In this document: positions 52,198-60,933 of the stretch, piece by piece
Position numbering within the stretch: position 1 is the first letter of the stretch
Layout: every line of letters begins with the position of its first letter
Assembly (NCBI RefSeq): GCF_012396235.1
Contig: NZ_JAAXPA010000029.1
Span: forward strand, 1-64,000
From: Rhodococcus opacus
GTDB taxonomy: Bacteria > Actinomycetota > Actinomycetes > Mycobacteriales > Mycobacteriaceae
DNA: 64,000 nucleotides
Direction: 5' to 3'
Position numbers and translations under genes: made by a program
The notes under the pieces: model-generated
Database searches by the model: none
What the model saw: only the letters and a program-made list of their open reading frames with translations
What the model was told of the DNA's origin: nothing

Positions 52198-53382
52198 TTG
52201 AGCAAGCAAGGGAGCCTGCGCCTGGTCGCGGGCATGGTCGGCGGCGGACAGGGCGCCGACATCGGCAAGACCCACCGTTACGCGATGCGCCTCGACGACC
52301 GGTACGAACTGCACGCGGGGGTCTTCGGGCGAGACGGCGCATCGTCGGCGCGGATCGCCGGGAGCCTCGGTGTGCCGGCGGATCGCACGTATCGCGACTA
52401 CCGGGAGATGGCGGAACGGGAAGCCGCACGCGAGGACGGCGTCGACGTGGTCGCCGTGACCACGCCGAACGACAGCCACTTCGACATCGCGCGCACGTTC
52501 CTGGAGGCGGGCATCTCGGTGGTGTGCGAGAAACCCCTCACGCCCGACTCGGCGTCGGCCGCGGAACTGGTCGCGATCGCCGAGTCCTCCGGTGCGATTC
52601 TCGCCGTCCCGCACTGCTATTCGGCGTACGCGATGGTCCGGCACGCGGCCCGGATGGTGCGCGATGGCGACCTCGGCCGGATCCGATTCGCCGCGGTCGA
52701 GCACGCGTCCGGTTGGGCCGCGGCACCCGTCGAACTCGGCGAGCACCGTCAGGCACGCTGGCGCACCGACCCCGGCGTCGCGGGATTCCCCAGCGTCGTC
52801 GGCGATCTCGGCACCCACGCCTTCCACCTCTTGCGGTACATCACCGGACTCGAAGCCGCCAGAGTGTCTGCCGAACTGGACACCCTCGTCCCCGGACGGC
52901 GGGTGTTCGACAACGCCACCGTCCGCCTCACCCTCTCCAACGGAGCACCCGCGACACTGTGGGCGAGCATGGCCGCGACCGGCAACGAGCACGGCCTGCG
53001 CATCCGGGTGTTCGGCGACGCCGCGAGCATCGAATGGCGGCACGAGGACCCCCAGCACCTGACGGTGCGCGACCTCGACGGCGGCGCGACGATCCTCGCG
53101 GAGGGGATGCGCACGCTGTCCGAGGACGCCGGCCGGCTCACCCGCCCAGGCCTGGGACATCCCGAAGGCTTCCTCGAGGCTTTCGCGAACTTCTACCGCG
53201 ATCTCGCGGACGAACTCCGCGCCCGCCGCGACGACACTCCCACCACCCTCCGCGATCTGTCCTTCCCCACCGGACGCGACGGGCTGATCGGCGTCCAGTT
53301 CGTCGAGGCGACGGCCGCCTCGCACGCCGCCGACTCCGCCTGGGTGGTTCCCGCTTTCGCACACGACAAGGTCGGTATCTGA
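52198..53382 (+). CDS. Gfo/Idh/MocA-family oxidoreductase
   Basis: 394 residues, TTG start with TAGGAG 5 bases upstream. N-terminal Rossmann part: LRLVAGMVGGGQGADIGKTH, DVVAVTTPNDSHFDIARTFL and the EKPLTPDS motif whose Lys is catalytic; GDLGTHAFHLLRYITGLEA supplies the active-site His. Likely a sugar or inositol dehydrogenase or isomerase. The long form (about 390) resembles IolW/LgdA-like proteins, tentative. Confidence 0.87.
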   Translation: MSKQGSLRLVAGMVGGGQGADIGKTHRYAMRLDDRYELHAGVFGRDGASSARIAGSLGVPADRTYRDYREMAEREAAREDGVDVVAVTTPNDSHFDIARTFLEAGISVVCEKPLTPDSASAAELVAIAESSGAILAVPHCYSAYAMVRHAARMVRDGDLGRIRFAAVEHASGWAAAPVELGEHRQARWRTDPGVAGFPSVVGDLGTHAFHLLRYITGLEAARVSAELDTLVPGRRVFDNATVRLTLSNGAPATLWASMAATGNEHGLRIRVFGDAASIEWRHEDPQHLTVRDLDGGATILAEGMRTLSEDAGRLTRPGLGHPEGFLEAFANFYRDLADELRARRDDTPTTLRDLSFPTGRDGLIGVQFVEATAASHAADSAWVVPAFAHDKVGI

Positions 53383-53383
53383 C

Positions 53384-54385
53384 ATGCAGCGATTCGCCCT
53401 CATCGGGGCCGGATTCATCGGCGGAGTGCACGGCGCCAACCTCGCCGCCCACCCCGACGTCGATCTGGCCCTCGTCTTCGACATCGACCTCGCTCGCGCG
53501 ACGGACCTCGCCAAGCGGCACGGCAGCCGCGCCACCACCGATCTCGTGGAAGTCTTCGACCCCGCGGCAATCGACGCCGTCTTCATCGCATCGTCCACCG
53601 ACACCCACGCCGAGCACCTTCGCACCGCGGCCACGGCGGGGATCCCGGCTCTGTGCGAAAAGCCCATCGATCTCGACCTTGCGCGCGCCGTCGACATCGT
53701 CCGCTTCGCCGAAACCCGATCACTGCGGGCGATGGTCGATTTCAACCGCCGCTTCGACCGTGACTACGCCGAACTGCAGCGGGTGGTCGCGTCCGGCGAG
53801 ATCGGTTCGGTGGAGCTGATCCAGATGACCAGCCGCGGTCCGGCGATGCCGCCGCTCGAGTACGTCGCGGTCTCGGGTGGGCAGATGCGCGACCAGACCG
53901 TCCACTTCTTCGACCTGGCCCGGTGGATCTCCGGGCTCGACCCCGAGTCCGTCTTCGCGACCGGTTCCACGCTCGCCGAACCCCGCCTCGCCGAGTACGG
54001 CGACGTCGATACGTCGGCGGTCACCCTGCGTCTGCCCGGCGGGGCACTCGTCCAGATCGACTGCACCCGGCGGATCGGCTACGGCTACGACGAACGCATC
54101 GAGGTGCTCGGTTCGACCGGCATGGTCGAAGCGCGGCGGCAGCGCGCCGGATCCGTCTCCCGGTACAGCGCCGGCCGCGTGGTCGACGACGGCTTGCACG
54201 CGGGATGGTTCGAACGGATCAGAGGCAGCTACGGCACCGCGCTCGACCACTTCGTCGACGCGCTGGATAACGGTGCCGCGATCGGCCCGACCCTGGCGGA
54301 GGCGTTGAAGGCGCAGGCGATCGCCGAGGCCGCGGCGCGCTCCCTCACCAGCGGCCGGATGGAACCGATCGAATACCCGGTCTGA
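53384..54385 (+). CDS. Inositol 2-dehydrogenase-like Gfo/Idh/MocA oxidoreductase
   Basis: 333 residues, starts 1 base after the previous stop. Dinucleotide-binding FALIGAGFIGGVHGANLA, catalytic EKPIDLDLARA, and GGQMRDQTVHFFDLARWISG with the D-x3-H pair of IolG-type inositol dehydrogenases. Substrate oxidation at C2 of myo-inositol, or a related cyclitol or sugar, is plausible. No iolC/D/E genes follow in the window. Confidence 0.87.
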   Translation: MQRFALIGAGFIGGVHGANLAAHPDVDLALVFDIDLARATDLAKRHGSRATTDLVEVFDPAAIDAVFIASSTDTHAEHLRTAATAGIPALCEKPIDLDLARAVDIVRFAETRSLRAMVDFNRRFDRDYAELQRVVASGEIGSVELIQMTSRGPAMPPLEYVAVSGGQMRDQTVHFFDLARWISGLDPESVFATGSTLAEPRLAEYGDVDTSAVTLRLPGGALVQIDCTRRIGYGYDERIEVLGSTGMVEARRQRAGSVSRYSAGRVVDDGLHAGWFERIRGSYGTALDHFVDALDNGAAIGPTLAEALKAQAIAEAAARSLTSGRMEPIEYPV

Positions 54386-54386
54386 G

Positions 54387-55058
54387 TTACACGGGGTCAC
54401 CGAGCACGACGACGTCAGCGCGGGCACGGCCGGGCTCGACCAACGCGGTGTTGCGTTCGTCGCTGCGACGCACCCACTCTCGCGCATCTTCGGGCGACTT
54501 GCCGAACCGGACGTGCCGCTCGACGAGCCGGGTGACGCGCTCCTCCTCGTCCGGGGCGAGGAACCACGCCTCGTCGAGCAGGCCGCGCACCCTCGACCAC
54601 GGCTGCTCGTCGAGCAGCAGGTAGTTGCCCTCGGTGATCACCAGCGGAACGTCCGGCGGGACGGCGATCGACCCGGCGTAGGACTCCTCGACGTCGCGGT
54701 GGAACTCCGGGGCGTACACCGTCTCGCCGTCGGGTTCACGCAGCCGGCGCAGCAGGGCCACGTAGCCGGCGGCGTCGAACGTGTCCGGTGCGCCCTTGCG
54801 GCCGGATCGCCCGAGGCGGACCAGTTCCGCACCCGCCAGGTGGAATCCGTCCATGGGCACCACCACCGCGGACGATCCCAGTGCCGCGAGCACTGCCGCG
54901 GCGACGGTGCTCTTGCCCGAGCCCGGCGACCCGGCAATGCCGAGCAGCCGGCGCTGACCCGAGTCGGCGAGCACGCGGGCGCGCGCGATCAGTCCCGGCA
55001 GTCCACCTTCATACCGCACCGGACCGCCAGGCGTTCCCACTGCGTGCTCGTCGTCCAT
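54387..55058 (-). CDS. P-loop nucleoside/sugar kinase (uridine kinase-like)
   Basis: 223 residues. Walker A GIAGSPGSGKSTVAAAV; VVPMDGFHLAGAEL and KGAPDTFDAAGYVALLRRL are typical of the phosphoribulokinase/uridine kinase-like group that includes YfdG/FrcK-type fructose kinases. YAPEFHRDVEESYAG and VITEGNYLLLDEQPW are further signatures. It converges with the oxidoreductase operon (stops 1 base apart). Pantothenate-kinase-like or fructose kinase roles are both possible. Confidence 0.85.
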   Translation of the reverse strand: MDDEHAVGTPGGPVRYEGGLPGLIARARVLADSGQRRLLGIAGSPGSGKSTVAAAVLAALGSSAVVVPMDGFHLAGAELVRLGRSGRKGAPDTFDAAGYVALLRRLREPDGETVYAPEFHRDVEESYAGSIAVPPDVPLVITEGNYLLLDEQPWSRVRGLLDEAWFLAPDEEERVTRLVERHVRFGKSPEDAREWVRRSDERNTALVEPGRARADVVVLGDPV

Positions 55059-55234
55059 AGGCAGACCGTAGCTCAGCCGACGTGGACCTCGGTGCCTCCG
55101 CCTGTCGCCCGTCGCCCAATGTCACCGCCGGCCAATCAGATTGAACTTGTGTGACATGGGGCGAGCGGCACGGGCCTCACGTCCACGCCAGCCGTCAAGC
55201 ACTCGCGGCCGGGTTGGACAACTGACCTGCTCGG

Positions 55235-55576
55235 TCGGGCTCGATTCCCCCAATTTTCTACCGGTTGTTTCTGCTCGGCGAATCCCGCGAGCATCCGATG
55301 CACGTCGGCGGCCTGGCGGTCTTCAACCCACCGGACGGGGCGTCCGCGGCCGACATGCGCGCGATGTTCGACACCGCCCTGGCCGGCAACCAGGTCGCCC
55401 CACCTTTCCGTAAGCGGGCCCGCCGTTCGGTCACCTCGCTCGGCCAGTGGGGATGGGACCACCTCCCGCACGACGAGGTGGGGCATCGACTACCACCTCG
55501 CGACGCCGCGCCTGGCACAGGCTGCGGTCGCGGCCGGCACCGACCGGGAGCCCGCGGCCGACCGGTGGATGAGTGA
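55235..55576 (+). pseudogene. Wax ester synthase/DGAT N-terminal fragment
   Basis: FYRLFLLGESREHPMHVGGL, VFNPPDGASAADMRAMFDTA and FRKRARRSVTSLGQWGWDHL are the start of an actinobacterial wax ester synthase/diacylglycerol acyltransferase. After DDEV the frame shifts (GYHL... appears only in another frame) and the HHxxxDG active-site region never comes. No start codon of the family type remains. Remnant of one of the many Rhodococcus WS/DGAT paralogues. Confidence 0.75.
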
Positions 55577-55650
55577 TCACGCTCCGCGGGTGGTGCGCGT
55601 GCAGTCATCCATTCATGCGCTGGTGGTCATGGTGTGGTGGCCGCGTTCTT

Positions 55651-55672
55651 CCTAGTGTTTCAGATCACAGAC
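55651..55672 (+). promoter_or_regulatory. 22-bp element shared with the P450 promoter
   Basis: CCTAGTGTTTCAGATCACAGAC here and CCTAGTGTTCCAGATCACAGGC at 60830-60851 agree at 20 of 22 positions, same orientation, 58 and 83 bases upstream of the respective start codons. AGTGT-N6-TCACA resembles a CRP/GlxR-type site (TGTGA-N6-TCACA) with two mismatches, or it may be an AraC/XylS site. Confidence 0.6.
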
Positions 55673-55729
55673 GCTCAGCGAGGTGCACGTTCGCTTCCCG
55701 CGGAGCCGTGGGAAGAAAGGACGGACACC

Positions 55730-56545
55730 GTGGCGACACTGCAGACGGTCCAGAAGATCGGGCCGGTGCTGGACCTGTTCACCGCAGCGCAACCGGAATG
55801 GGGGGTCTCCGAGGTCGCCGCTGCCATCGACGTCCCCCGATCGAGTGCGCACGCCTTGCTGTCGAGTCTCGTCGACACCGGACTGCTCCAGTGCCGCACG
55901 CGTGGTCGCTACCGGATCGGGTGGCGGGTGATCGAACTCGGCGAAACCCTGCGGGGCACCGTCGACGTGCGGTCCTGCGCCGCGCCGGTCATCGAGAACC
56001 TCGTCGAGCGGTACGGCGAAACCAGTCACCTCGCGGTGATGGAACGGTGGCACGTGCTGTACGTCGACAAAGTGGTCGGTACGCACAACATCACCGTGCA
56101 GGGTGCACGCGTCGGCGCCCGTCTCGAAGCACATTGCACAGCGGTGGGCAAGGTCCTCCTGGCGAGCCTCGAGGAGAACGAACTGCACCGGTACCTGTCC
56201 GGTCGCCAGTTGCGCAGGCACACGCCGTCGACGATCACAAATGCCGGGGCGCTGCTCGACGCGTTGTCGGTGGCGCGGTCTGCCGGCCACGCCTACGACC
56301 TCGGTGAAGCCGTCTCGGAGGTCCACTGCGTCGCCGCGCCGGTGCGTGACGACATGGGTTCCGTGGTGGCCGCGGTGAGCATGAGCATCCCGGTCAGCCG
56401 TTTCGTGCCCCGCCGCGTCGAGTTCACCCGTGCCGTCATGGCGGCAGCCCGCGACGTCTCGCACGCGGTCGCGAACACGAACCACGCCACACCCACCACG
56501 ACCAGGGACGTTCCCGAATCGGGCCGGCCGGCGCTGGCCTCCTGA
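55730..56545 (+). CDS. IclR-family transcriptional regulator
   Basis: 271 residues; GTG at 55730 with AAAGGA 8 bases upstream is preferred to the in-frame 55634 start. HTH: VLDLFTAAQPEWGVSEVAAA with PRSSAHALLSSLVDTGLLQ. Effector domain: LVERYGETSHLAVMERWHVL, GARLEAHCTAVGKVLLASL. It precedes the meta-cleavage enzymes on the same strand by 48 bases and probably regulates them. Confidence 0.87.
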   Translation: MATLQTVQKIGPVLDLFTAAQPEWGVSEVAAAIDVPRSSAHALLSSLVDTGLLQCRTRGRYRIGWRVIELGETLRGTVDVRSCAAPVIENLVERYGETSHLAVMERWHVLYVDKVVGTHNITVQGARVGARLEAHCTAVGKVLLASLEENELHRYLSGRQLRRHTPSTITNAGALLDALSVARSAGHAYDLGEAVSEVHCVAAPVRDDMGSVVAAVSMSIPVSRFVPRRVEFTRAVMAAARDVSHAVANTNHATPTTTRDVPESGRPALAS

Positions 56546-56593
56546 CGTCCCGTCGCCCGAAGTCCGAACCGAATGACACAGAGCAGAGGTGCC

Positions 56594-57388
56594 ATGGATA
56601 CCGTCGCACGTAAGGCCGCCGACCGGTTGCTGGAGGTGTACCGGACGGGCGAACCGATCGACCCGCTGACCCCGGAGCATCCCGACGCGTCGATCGAACT
56701 CGCTTATCGCATTCAGCAAGTGCAGGTCGAGGAGTGGACGCTCGGCGGCGACGTCGTCAAGGGGCACAAGGTGGGCCTCGCGTCGCGGGCCATTCAGCGG
56801 CAGATGGGGGTGAACCAACCCGACTTCGGACATCTGACCGCGAGCATGTTCCATCTCGAGCACCAGCCCATACCGGCGGGGCGGTTCCTCCAGCCGCGGA
56901 TCGAGCCCGAGATCGCGTTCGTGCTGGGCCGGCCTCTGTCCGGACCGGGTGTCACCGTCGCCGAGGCGGTCCGGGCGGTCGACTTCGTCCTTCCCGCACT
57001 GGAAATCGTCGACTCGCGGATCCGGGACTGGAAGATCGGCATCTTCGACACCATCGCCGACAACGCGTCGTCGGGCGGCGTCATCCTGGGCAGCCGACCG
57101 GTCGCGCTCGACGCGGTGGACCTGCGACTGGCGGGATGCACCCTCCACATCGGCGGTGAACTCGTCGCGACCGGCGCGGGCGGTGCCGTTCTCGGCTCGC
57201 CGCTCAACGCGCTCGTGTGGCTGGCGAACACTGTCGGCCCGATGGGCGTGACACTCGAACCGGGCCATGTCGTGCTTCCCGGCTCGATGACCAAGGCATT
57301 TCCCGTGAATCCGGGCGATTCGATCGTCGCGCAGATCAGCGGGCTCGGCAGTGTGACGGCCGTCCTCGGCACCAAGGAGGAACAGTGA
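56594..57388 (+). CDS. 2-hydroxypenta-2,4-dienoate (2-oxopent-4-enoate) hydratase
   Basis: 264 residues, FAA-hydrolase-like fold. ATG at 56594 after AGAGG. Family landmarks: VVKGHKVGLASRAIQRQMGV, IEPEIAFVLGRPLSGPGV (the E-x-E metal site) and EIVDSRIRDWKIGIFDTIAD with NASSGGVILG. It hydrates 2-hydroxypentadienoate to 4-hydroxy-2-oxovalerate. The stop overlaps the decarboxylase ATG (TGATG). Confidence 0.87.
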   Translation: MDTVARKAADRLLEVYRTGEPIDPLTPEHPDASIELAYRIQQVQVEEWTLGGDVVKGHKVGLASRAIQRQMGVNQPDFGHLTASMFHLEHQPIPAGRFLQPRIEPEIAFVLGRPLSGPGVTVAEAVRAVDFVLPALEIVDSRIRDWKIGIFDTIADNASSGGVILGSRPVALDAVDLRLAGCTLHIGGELVATGAGGAVLGSPLNALVWLANTVGPMGVTLEPGHVVLPGSMTKAFPVNPGDSIVAQISGLGSVTAVLGTKEEQ

Positions 57389-58179
57389 TGGGTACCGACG
57401 CATGGAGCGCAGCACTCGTGGCGGAGCGACTTTTACAGGCGGAAGATCGTGCCACGGCCCAGACGTCCATCAAAGCTGAGTGGGAGAGCCTCGACCTCGC
57501 AACGGCCTACGCCGCGCAGGACATCGCCCTCGGCATCCGGGTGGCGCGCGGTGAGAAGGTCACCGGCGTGAAACTGGGGGTCACCTCGAAGGCCAAGCAA
57601 CGTCAGGTCGGTGTCGACGCACCGTCGACCGCGTGGCTGACCGACCGGATGATCCTCCCGATCGGGGAGACCGTGCCCCGCGACCGCCTGATCCACGCGC
57701 GGGCCGAACCGGAGATCGCGTTCGTCATGGGACGCCGACTCGAAGGTCCGGGCATCAGCGCAGCGACCGCCTTGGCCGCCGTGGATCACGTCGTGGGCGC
57801 GATCGAGATCATCGACAGCCGGTTCTCGGGCTACAAGTTCTCGATGATGGACGCGGTGGCCGACAACAACTCGTCCGGACGCTACGTCACCGGGCCGATC
57901 AGCCGGCGGCCCGAAGATCTCGACCTTGCGCTCGAGGCGTGCCTGCTCGAGGTCGACGGCGAAATCGTCGATTCCGCGACCGGTGCTGCGGTACACGGAC
58001 ATCCGGCCGAAGCGCTGGCGTTCGCCGCCAACACGCTCGCCGAACGGGGCCACGCCATCGAGGCCGGCTGGGTGGTGCTCACGGGAGGGATGACCGACGC
58101 GGTGCCGGTGGAGCCGGGCGCGCGGATTGCGGCGCACTTCACGAATCTGGGCACGATCACCGTGGCGGGAGGTCGCTGA
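57388..58179 (+). CDS. 4-oxalocrotonate (2-oxo-3-hexenedioate) decarboxylase
   Basis: 263 residues, paralogue of the hydratase before it: VTGVKLGVTSKAKQRQVGVD, AEPEIAFVMGRRLEGPGI and EIIDSRFSGYKFSMMDAVAD with NNSSGRYVTG, the NNSS variant seen in decarboxylases (hydratases have NASS). It decarboxylates 2-oxo-3-hexenedioate to 2-hydroxypentadienoate, typically in a complex with the hydratase. Coupled at both ends by TGATG overlaps. Confidence 0.86.
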   Translation: MGTDAWSAALVAERLLQAEDRATAQTSIKAEWESLDLATAYAAQDIALGIRVARGEKVTGVKLGVTSKAKQRQVGVDAPSTAWLTDRMILPIGETVPRDRLIHARAEPEIAFVMGRRLEGPGISAATALAAVDHVVGAIEIIDSRFSGYKFSMMDAVADNNSSGRYVTGPISRRPEDLDLALEACLLEVDGEIVDSATGAAVHGHPAEALAFAANTLAERGHAIEAGWVVLTGGMTDAVPVEPGARIAAHFTNLGTITVAGGR

Positions 58180-58415
58180 TGCCGATCATCGAGGTCACCA
58201 TCGCCGAGGGCCGCAGCCCCGAGGAACTGCGCCTGCTGATCCACGAGCTCACCCACGCCGCTCACCGGGCGGTGGGGACGCCCGTCGCGAACGTCCGTGT
58301 GATCCTGCGCGAGACACCGAAGACACACTTCGCGGCCGGCGACGTCACGCTCGCCGAGCGGGAGGAAGCGGCGAACATCCGGGTATCCGGAACGACCGCC
58401 GACGTCGGCACCTGA
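58179..58415 (+). CDS. 4-oxalocrotonate tautomerase-like protein
   Basis: 78 residues. The catalytic amino-terminal proline follows the initiator Met (MPIIEVTIAEGRSPEELRLL), and a basic residue near 12 and R41/R46 positions (NVRVILRETP) fit the tautomerase site. It interconverts 2-hydroxymuconate and 2-oxo-3-hexenedioate ahead of the decarboxylase. The C-terminal tail (VTLAEREEAANIRVSGTTAD) is longer than in the 62-residue classical 4-OT. Confidence 0.83.
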   Translation: MPIIEVTIAEGRSPEELRLLIHELTHAAHRAVGTPVANVRVILRETPKTHFAAGDVTLAEREEAANIRVSGTTADVGT

Positions 58416-58505
58416 GGAGTCGGGCATTGCGATTCGACGTCGAGGCGAAAACCAGACCCGGGTTACACAGGGAAGGCACGCATGCCGTCCGTCTCAGGAG
58501 ATCCG

Positions 58506-59774
58506 ATGCCCCCGAACAGTCCCGTCACCCTCGTCGCGGAGGCAGCGCCCGCCTCGCCCGCCGTCGCGCGCATGTCCGACGAGTTGTATCACGACCTGTT
58601 GTCCCCGAACGAGGTTCGCGACCTTCGTCTGCGGGTGCGCGACTTCGCCACCCGGGCGATCGAGCCCGTCGCGCATCGCATCGCCGGCGGCGACGAGCGG
58701 CTCGACGGCTTCCCACGTGACGCGTTCGAATCGATGGCGGCGGAGGGACTGTTCCGGATCCCGTTCCCGTCCGACGTCGGCGGCGACGGTCTGTCGCATC
58801 GCGCCACCGCGACCGCAGCCGCGGTGGAGGAATTGGCGTATTACTCCAACAGCGTCGCGGCCATCTACGACGTGCACTGCATCCTGGCGGGCACCGCGCT
58901 CGACCAGGGCACCGACGAGCAGCGACGCCGCTGGCTGCGGCCCCTCGTCGAGGGGGAGATCGTGGGTGCTTTCGCGACCAGCGAACCGGGTGCGTCCAGC
59001 GACCTGTCCCCCGACGCCGTGTCCACCGAAGCGACCCCGGACGGTGACGGCTGGATCCTCCGCGGCCGGAAACGGTGGATCACCAACTCCGTCGTCGCCT
59101 GTGTGGTGGTGGTGCTCGCACGCACCGGTGACGACCTCACGACCTTCATCGTGCCCACCAACGCGTCGGGCGTCACGATCGGAACCCCCGACCGAAAACT
59201 GGGGAACCGCGGGCAGATCACCGCCGATGTTAATCTCGACGACGTCCGCCTCGGGCCGGATTCGGTGCTCGGACGGGTCGGGGGTGGACTGCGCATCGCG
59301 CTGCAGACCCTCACCTACGGGCGCATCGGGATCGGTGCCGCGGGCGTCGGCATGGCGCAGGCCGCATTCGATCGGACTGTCGCCCATCTGAAGTCGCGGC
59401 ACGCCTTCGGGGGTTCGCTCGCCTCGAAACAGCACTGGCAGTTCGTGATGGCCGACTACGCCGCGGATCTGGAGTCCGCCCGCAGCCTGTATCTCAAAGC
59501 GGCACTGCGGCTCGACGCCGGCGAGCGATTCCCCGAACCCGAGGCGGCGATGGCGAAACTGCGGGGCACGGACCTGGCCGCGCGGATCGCCCGAGATGCC
59601 GTGCAGGCCTTCGGCGGACTCGGCTTCGTCCGGTCGCTCGGCGCCGACGACACCGAGGGTCCGGTGGAGGCCATCTACCGCGACAGCAAGATCGGCGAGA
59701 TCTACGAGGGAGCCAACGAGATCCAACGGTGGGTGCTGGCGCGTCAGATCTTCGGGCGCGACCACACCGGCTAG
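58506..59774 (+). CDS. Acyl-CoA dehydrogenase
   Basis: 422 residues; ATG at 58506 with AGGAG 5 bases before it. It has the flavin/substrate pattern IVGAFATSEPGASSDLSPDA, the RKRWITNSVVACVVVVLART core and the C-terminal domain with DAVQAFGGLGFVRSL and YRDSKIGEIYEGANEIQRWV, where the catalytic Glu region IYEGANEIQ is present. FAD-dependent dehydrogenation of an acyl-CoA thioester; substrate unknown. Its place between meta-cleavage enzymes and a P450 demethylase suggests side-chain (e.g. phenylpropanoid) degradation, inferred only. Confidence 0.88.
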   Translation: MPPNSPVTLVAEAAPASPAVARMSDELYHDLLSPNEVRDLRLRVRDFATRAIEPVAHRIAGGDERLDGFPRDAFESMAAEGLFRIPFPSDVGGDGLSHRATATAAAVEELAYYSNSVAAIYDVHCILAGTALDQGTDEQRRRWLRPLVEGEIVGAFATSEPGASSDLSPDAVSTEATPDGDGWILRGRKRWITNSVVACVVVVLARTGDDLTTFIVPTNASGVTIGTPDRKLGNRGQITADVNLDDVRLGPDSVLGRVGGGLRIALQTLTYGRIGIGAAGVGMAQAAFDRTVAHLKSRHAFGGSLASKQHWQFVMADYAADLESARSLYLKAALRLDAGERFPEPEAAMAKLRGTDLAARIARDAVQAFGGLGFVRSLGADDTEGPVEAIYRDSKIGEIYEGANEIQRWVLARQIFGRDHTG

Positions 59775-59786
59775 AGCGAAGAAAAC

Positions 59787-60821
59787 CTAACGGTCCGTAC
59801 GTGAATCGCCTTTGCCGTTGTGCTGTTCACGGAAATGCGCGGGGCTGACGCCGAACCGCTTGCGGAATGCGCGGCTGAAGTGTGAGACGTCGCGGAAACC
59901 GACACGGTCGCTGATCTCGGCGACGGTCGAGTCGGTGTCGAGGAGCTGCCCTCGGGCGCGGTCGAGGCGCAATTGGTACAGCCATGTGCGTGGGGTGGTG
60001 CCGGTCAAGCTGAACAGTTTGTGGATGTAGCGCAGGGACATTCCGAGTTCGACACCGATCTCGGCCGTCGAGTGGTCGGGGTCGTGCAGGTACCGCGTCA
60101 TCGTCTGCTGCACCGTCCGGAGGTCGTCGTGGTGGACCCGTTTCGTCGCGGTCACTGGGCGCGCCTGCTCGGTGAGGGCAGAGGTGAGCAGATCGACCGC
60201 GGACGCGGCCACCGATGCCGAAGACCCCACCGACAACCGGGCGTCGGTCGTTGCTATGTCGACGAGAAAACGGGAGACGAGGCCGCCCATCCCGGTCTGC
60301 CCGGAGATCCCCAGCCCGGCGACGCCCTCCATGGCCTCGGCGGAAAGCCGGGAGATCAATAGTTGGCGGGGTGCACGCAGGACGACCTGCTCGAATTCCG
60401 TCCGGCCGTCCACGACGAAGGGTGCGGCCGAGTCGAGGATCCCGAATGCTCCCTGCTCGAGGGTCGCACTCCGCGAATGCTGCTGGAGGGTGGCCGTCCC
60501 CCGAGTGATCAGACACAGCAGGTAGTCGTCGTTGGGGTCGGACCGGATCATCTCGGGCGTGCGCACGACCGTGTGCGGGTCTGCGTGCACCACACTCACG
60601 GTCAGGTCCCCGAAGGGCCGCACCGTCAATTCCGCGGCGAACCGGGCGTGTCTGTCGGGCCAGTCGACGTCCATCTCGCAGTAGGTGGAGTCGAGGGTGT
60701 CCGCCCAGCGCACTCGCCCTTCGGTCGACTCCAGCTCGCGCGTACTCAGCACCATCGACGCGGCGCTGTCGGTGCAGGCGGAGTCATCCTTCTGTGCACT
60801 GTCGGTCATGTTCGATCGCAC
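59787..60821 (-). CDS. AraC/XylS-family regulator
   Basis: 344 residues. N-terminal AraC-binding-like domain (ELTVRPFGDLTVSVVHADPH, LEQGAFGILDSAAPFVVDG) and a C-terminal double HTH (STAEIGVELGMSLRYIHKLF, TVAEISDRVGFRDVSHFSRA with FRKRFGVSPAHFRE). GTG at 60821 has GGAGG 5 bases upstream; ATG at 60809 is the alternative. Divergent from the P450 gene, the usual arrangement for inducible O-demethylase systems. Confidence 0.88.
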   Translation of the reverse strand: MRSNMTDSAQKDDSACTDSAASMVLSTRELESTEGRVRWADTLDSTYCEMDVDWPDRHARFAAELTVRPFGDLTVSVVHADPHTVVRTPEMIRSDPNDDYLLCLITRGTATLQQHSRSATLEQGAFGILDSAAPFVVDGRTEFEQVVLRAPRQLLISRLSAEAMEGVAGLGISGQTGMGGLVSRFLVDIATTDARLSVGSSASVAASAVDLLTSALTEQARPVTATKRVHHDDLRTVQQTMTRYLHDPDHSTAEIGVELGMSLRYIHKLFSLTGTTPRTWLYQLRLDRARGQLLDTDSTVAEISDRVGFRDVSHFSRAFRKRFGVSPAHFREQHNGKGDSRTDR

Positions 60822-60829
60822 CTCCGCCT

Positions 60830-60851
60830 CCTAGTGTTCCAGATCACAGGC
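60830..60851 (+). promoter_or_regulatory. 22-bp element in the araC/P450 divergent promoter
   Basis: CCTAGTGTTCCAGATCACAGGC, 20/22 identical to 55651-55672. It lies 8 bases before the araC start and 83 before the P450 start. Confidence 0.6.
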
Positions 60852-60933
60852 ACTCCCCGCGCGGACGATCCCCGAAAGGCTCCGGGCCGCGCCCACTTCG
60901 AATCTTGCGAACCACTTCAGAGGAGACAGCGTC

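Noticed and set aside
50336-52429. 697-residue minus-strand frame opposite the sugar porter and Usp genes
   Set aside because: Shadow frame; highly charged Glu/Asp/Arg/His composition, and the opposite strand carries clear MFS signatures.
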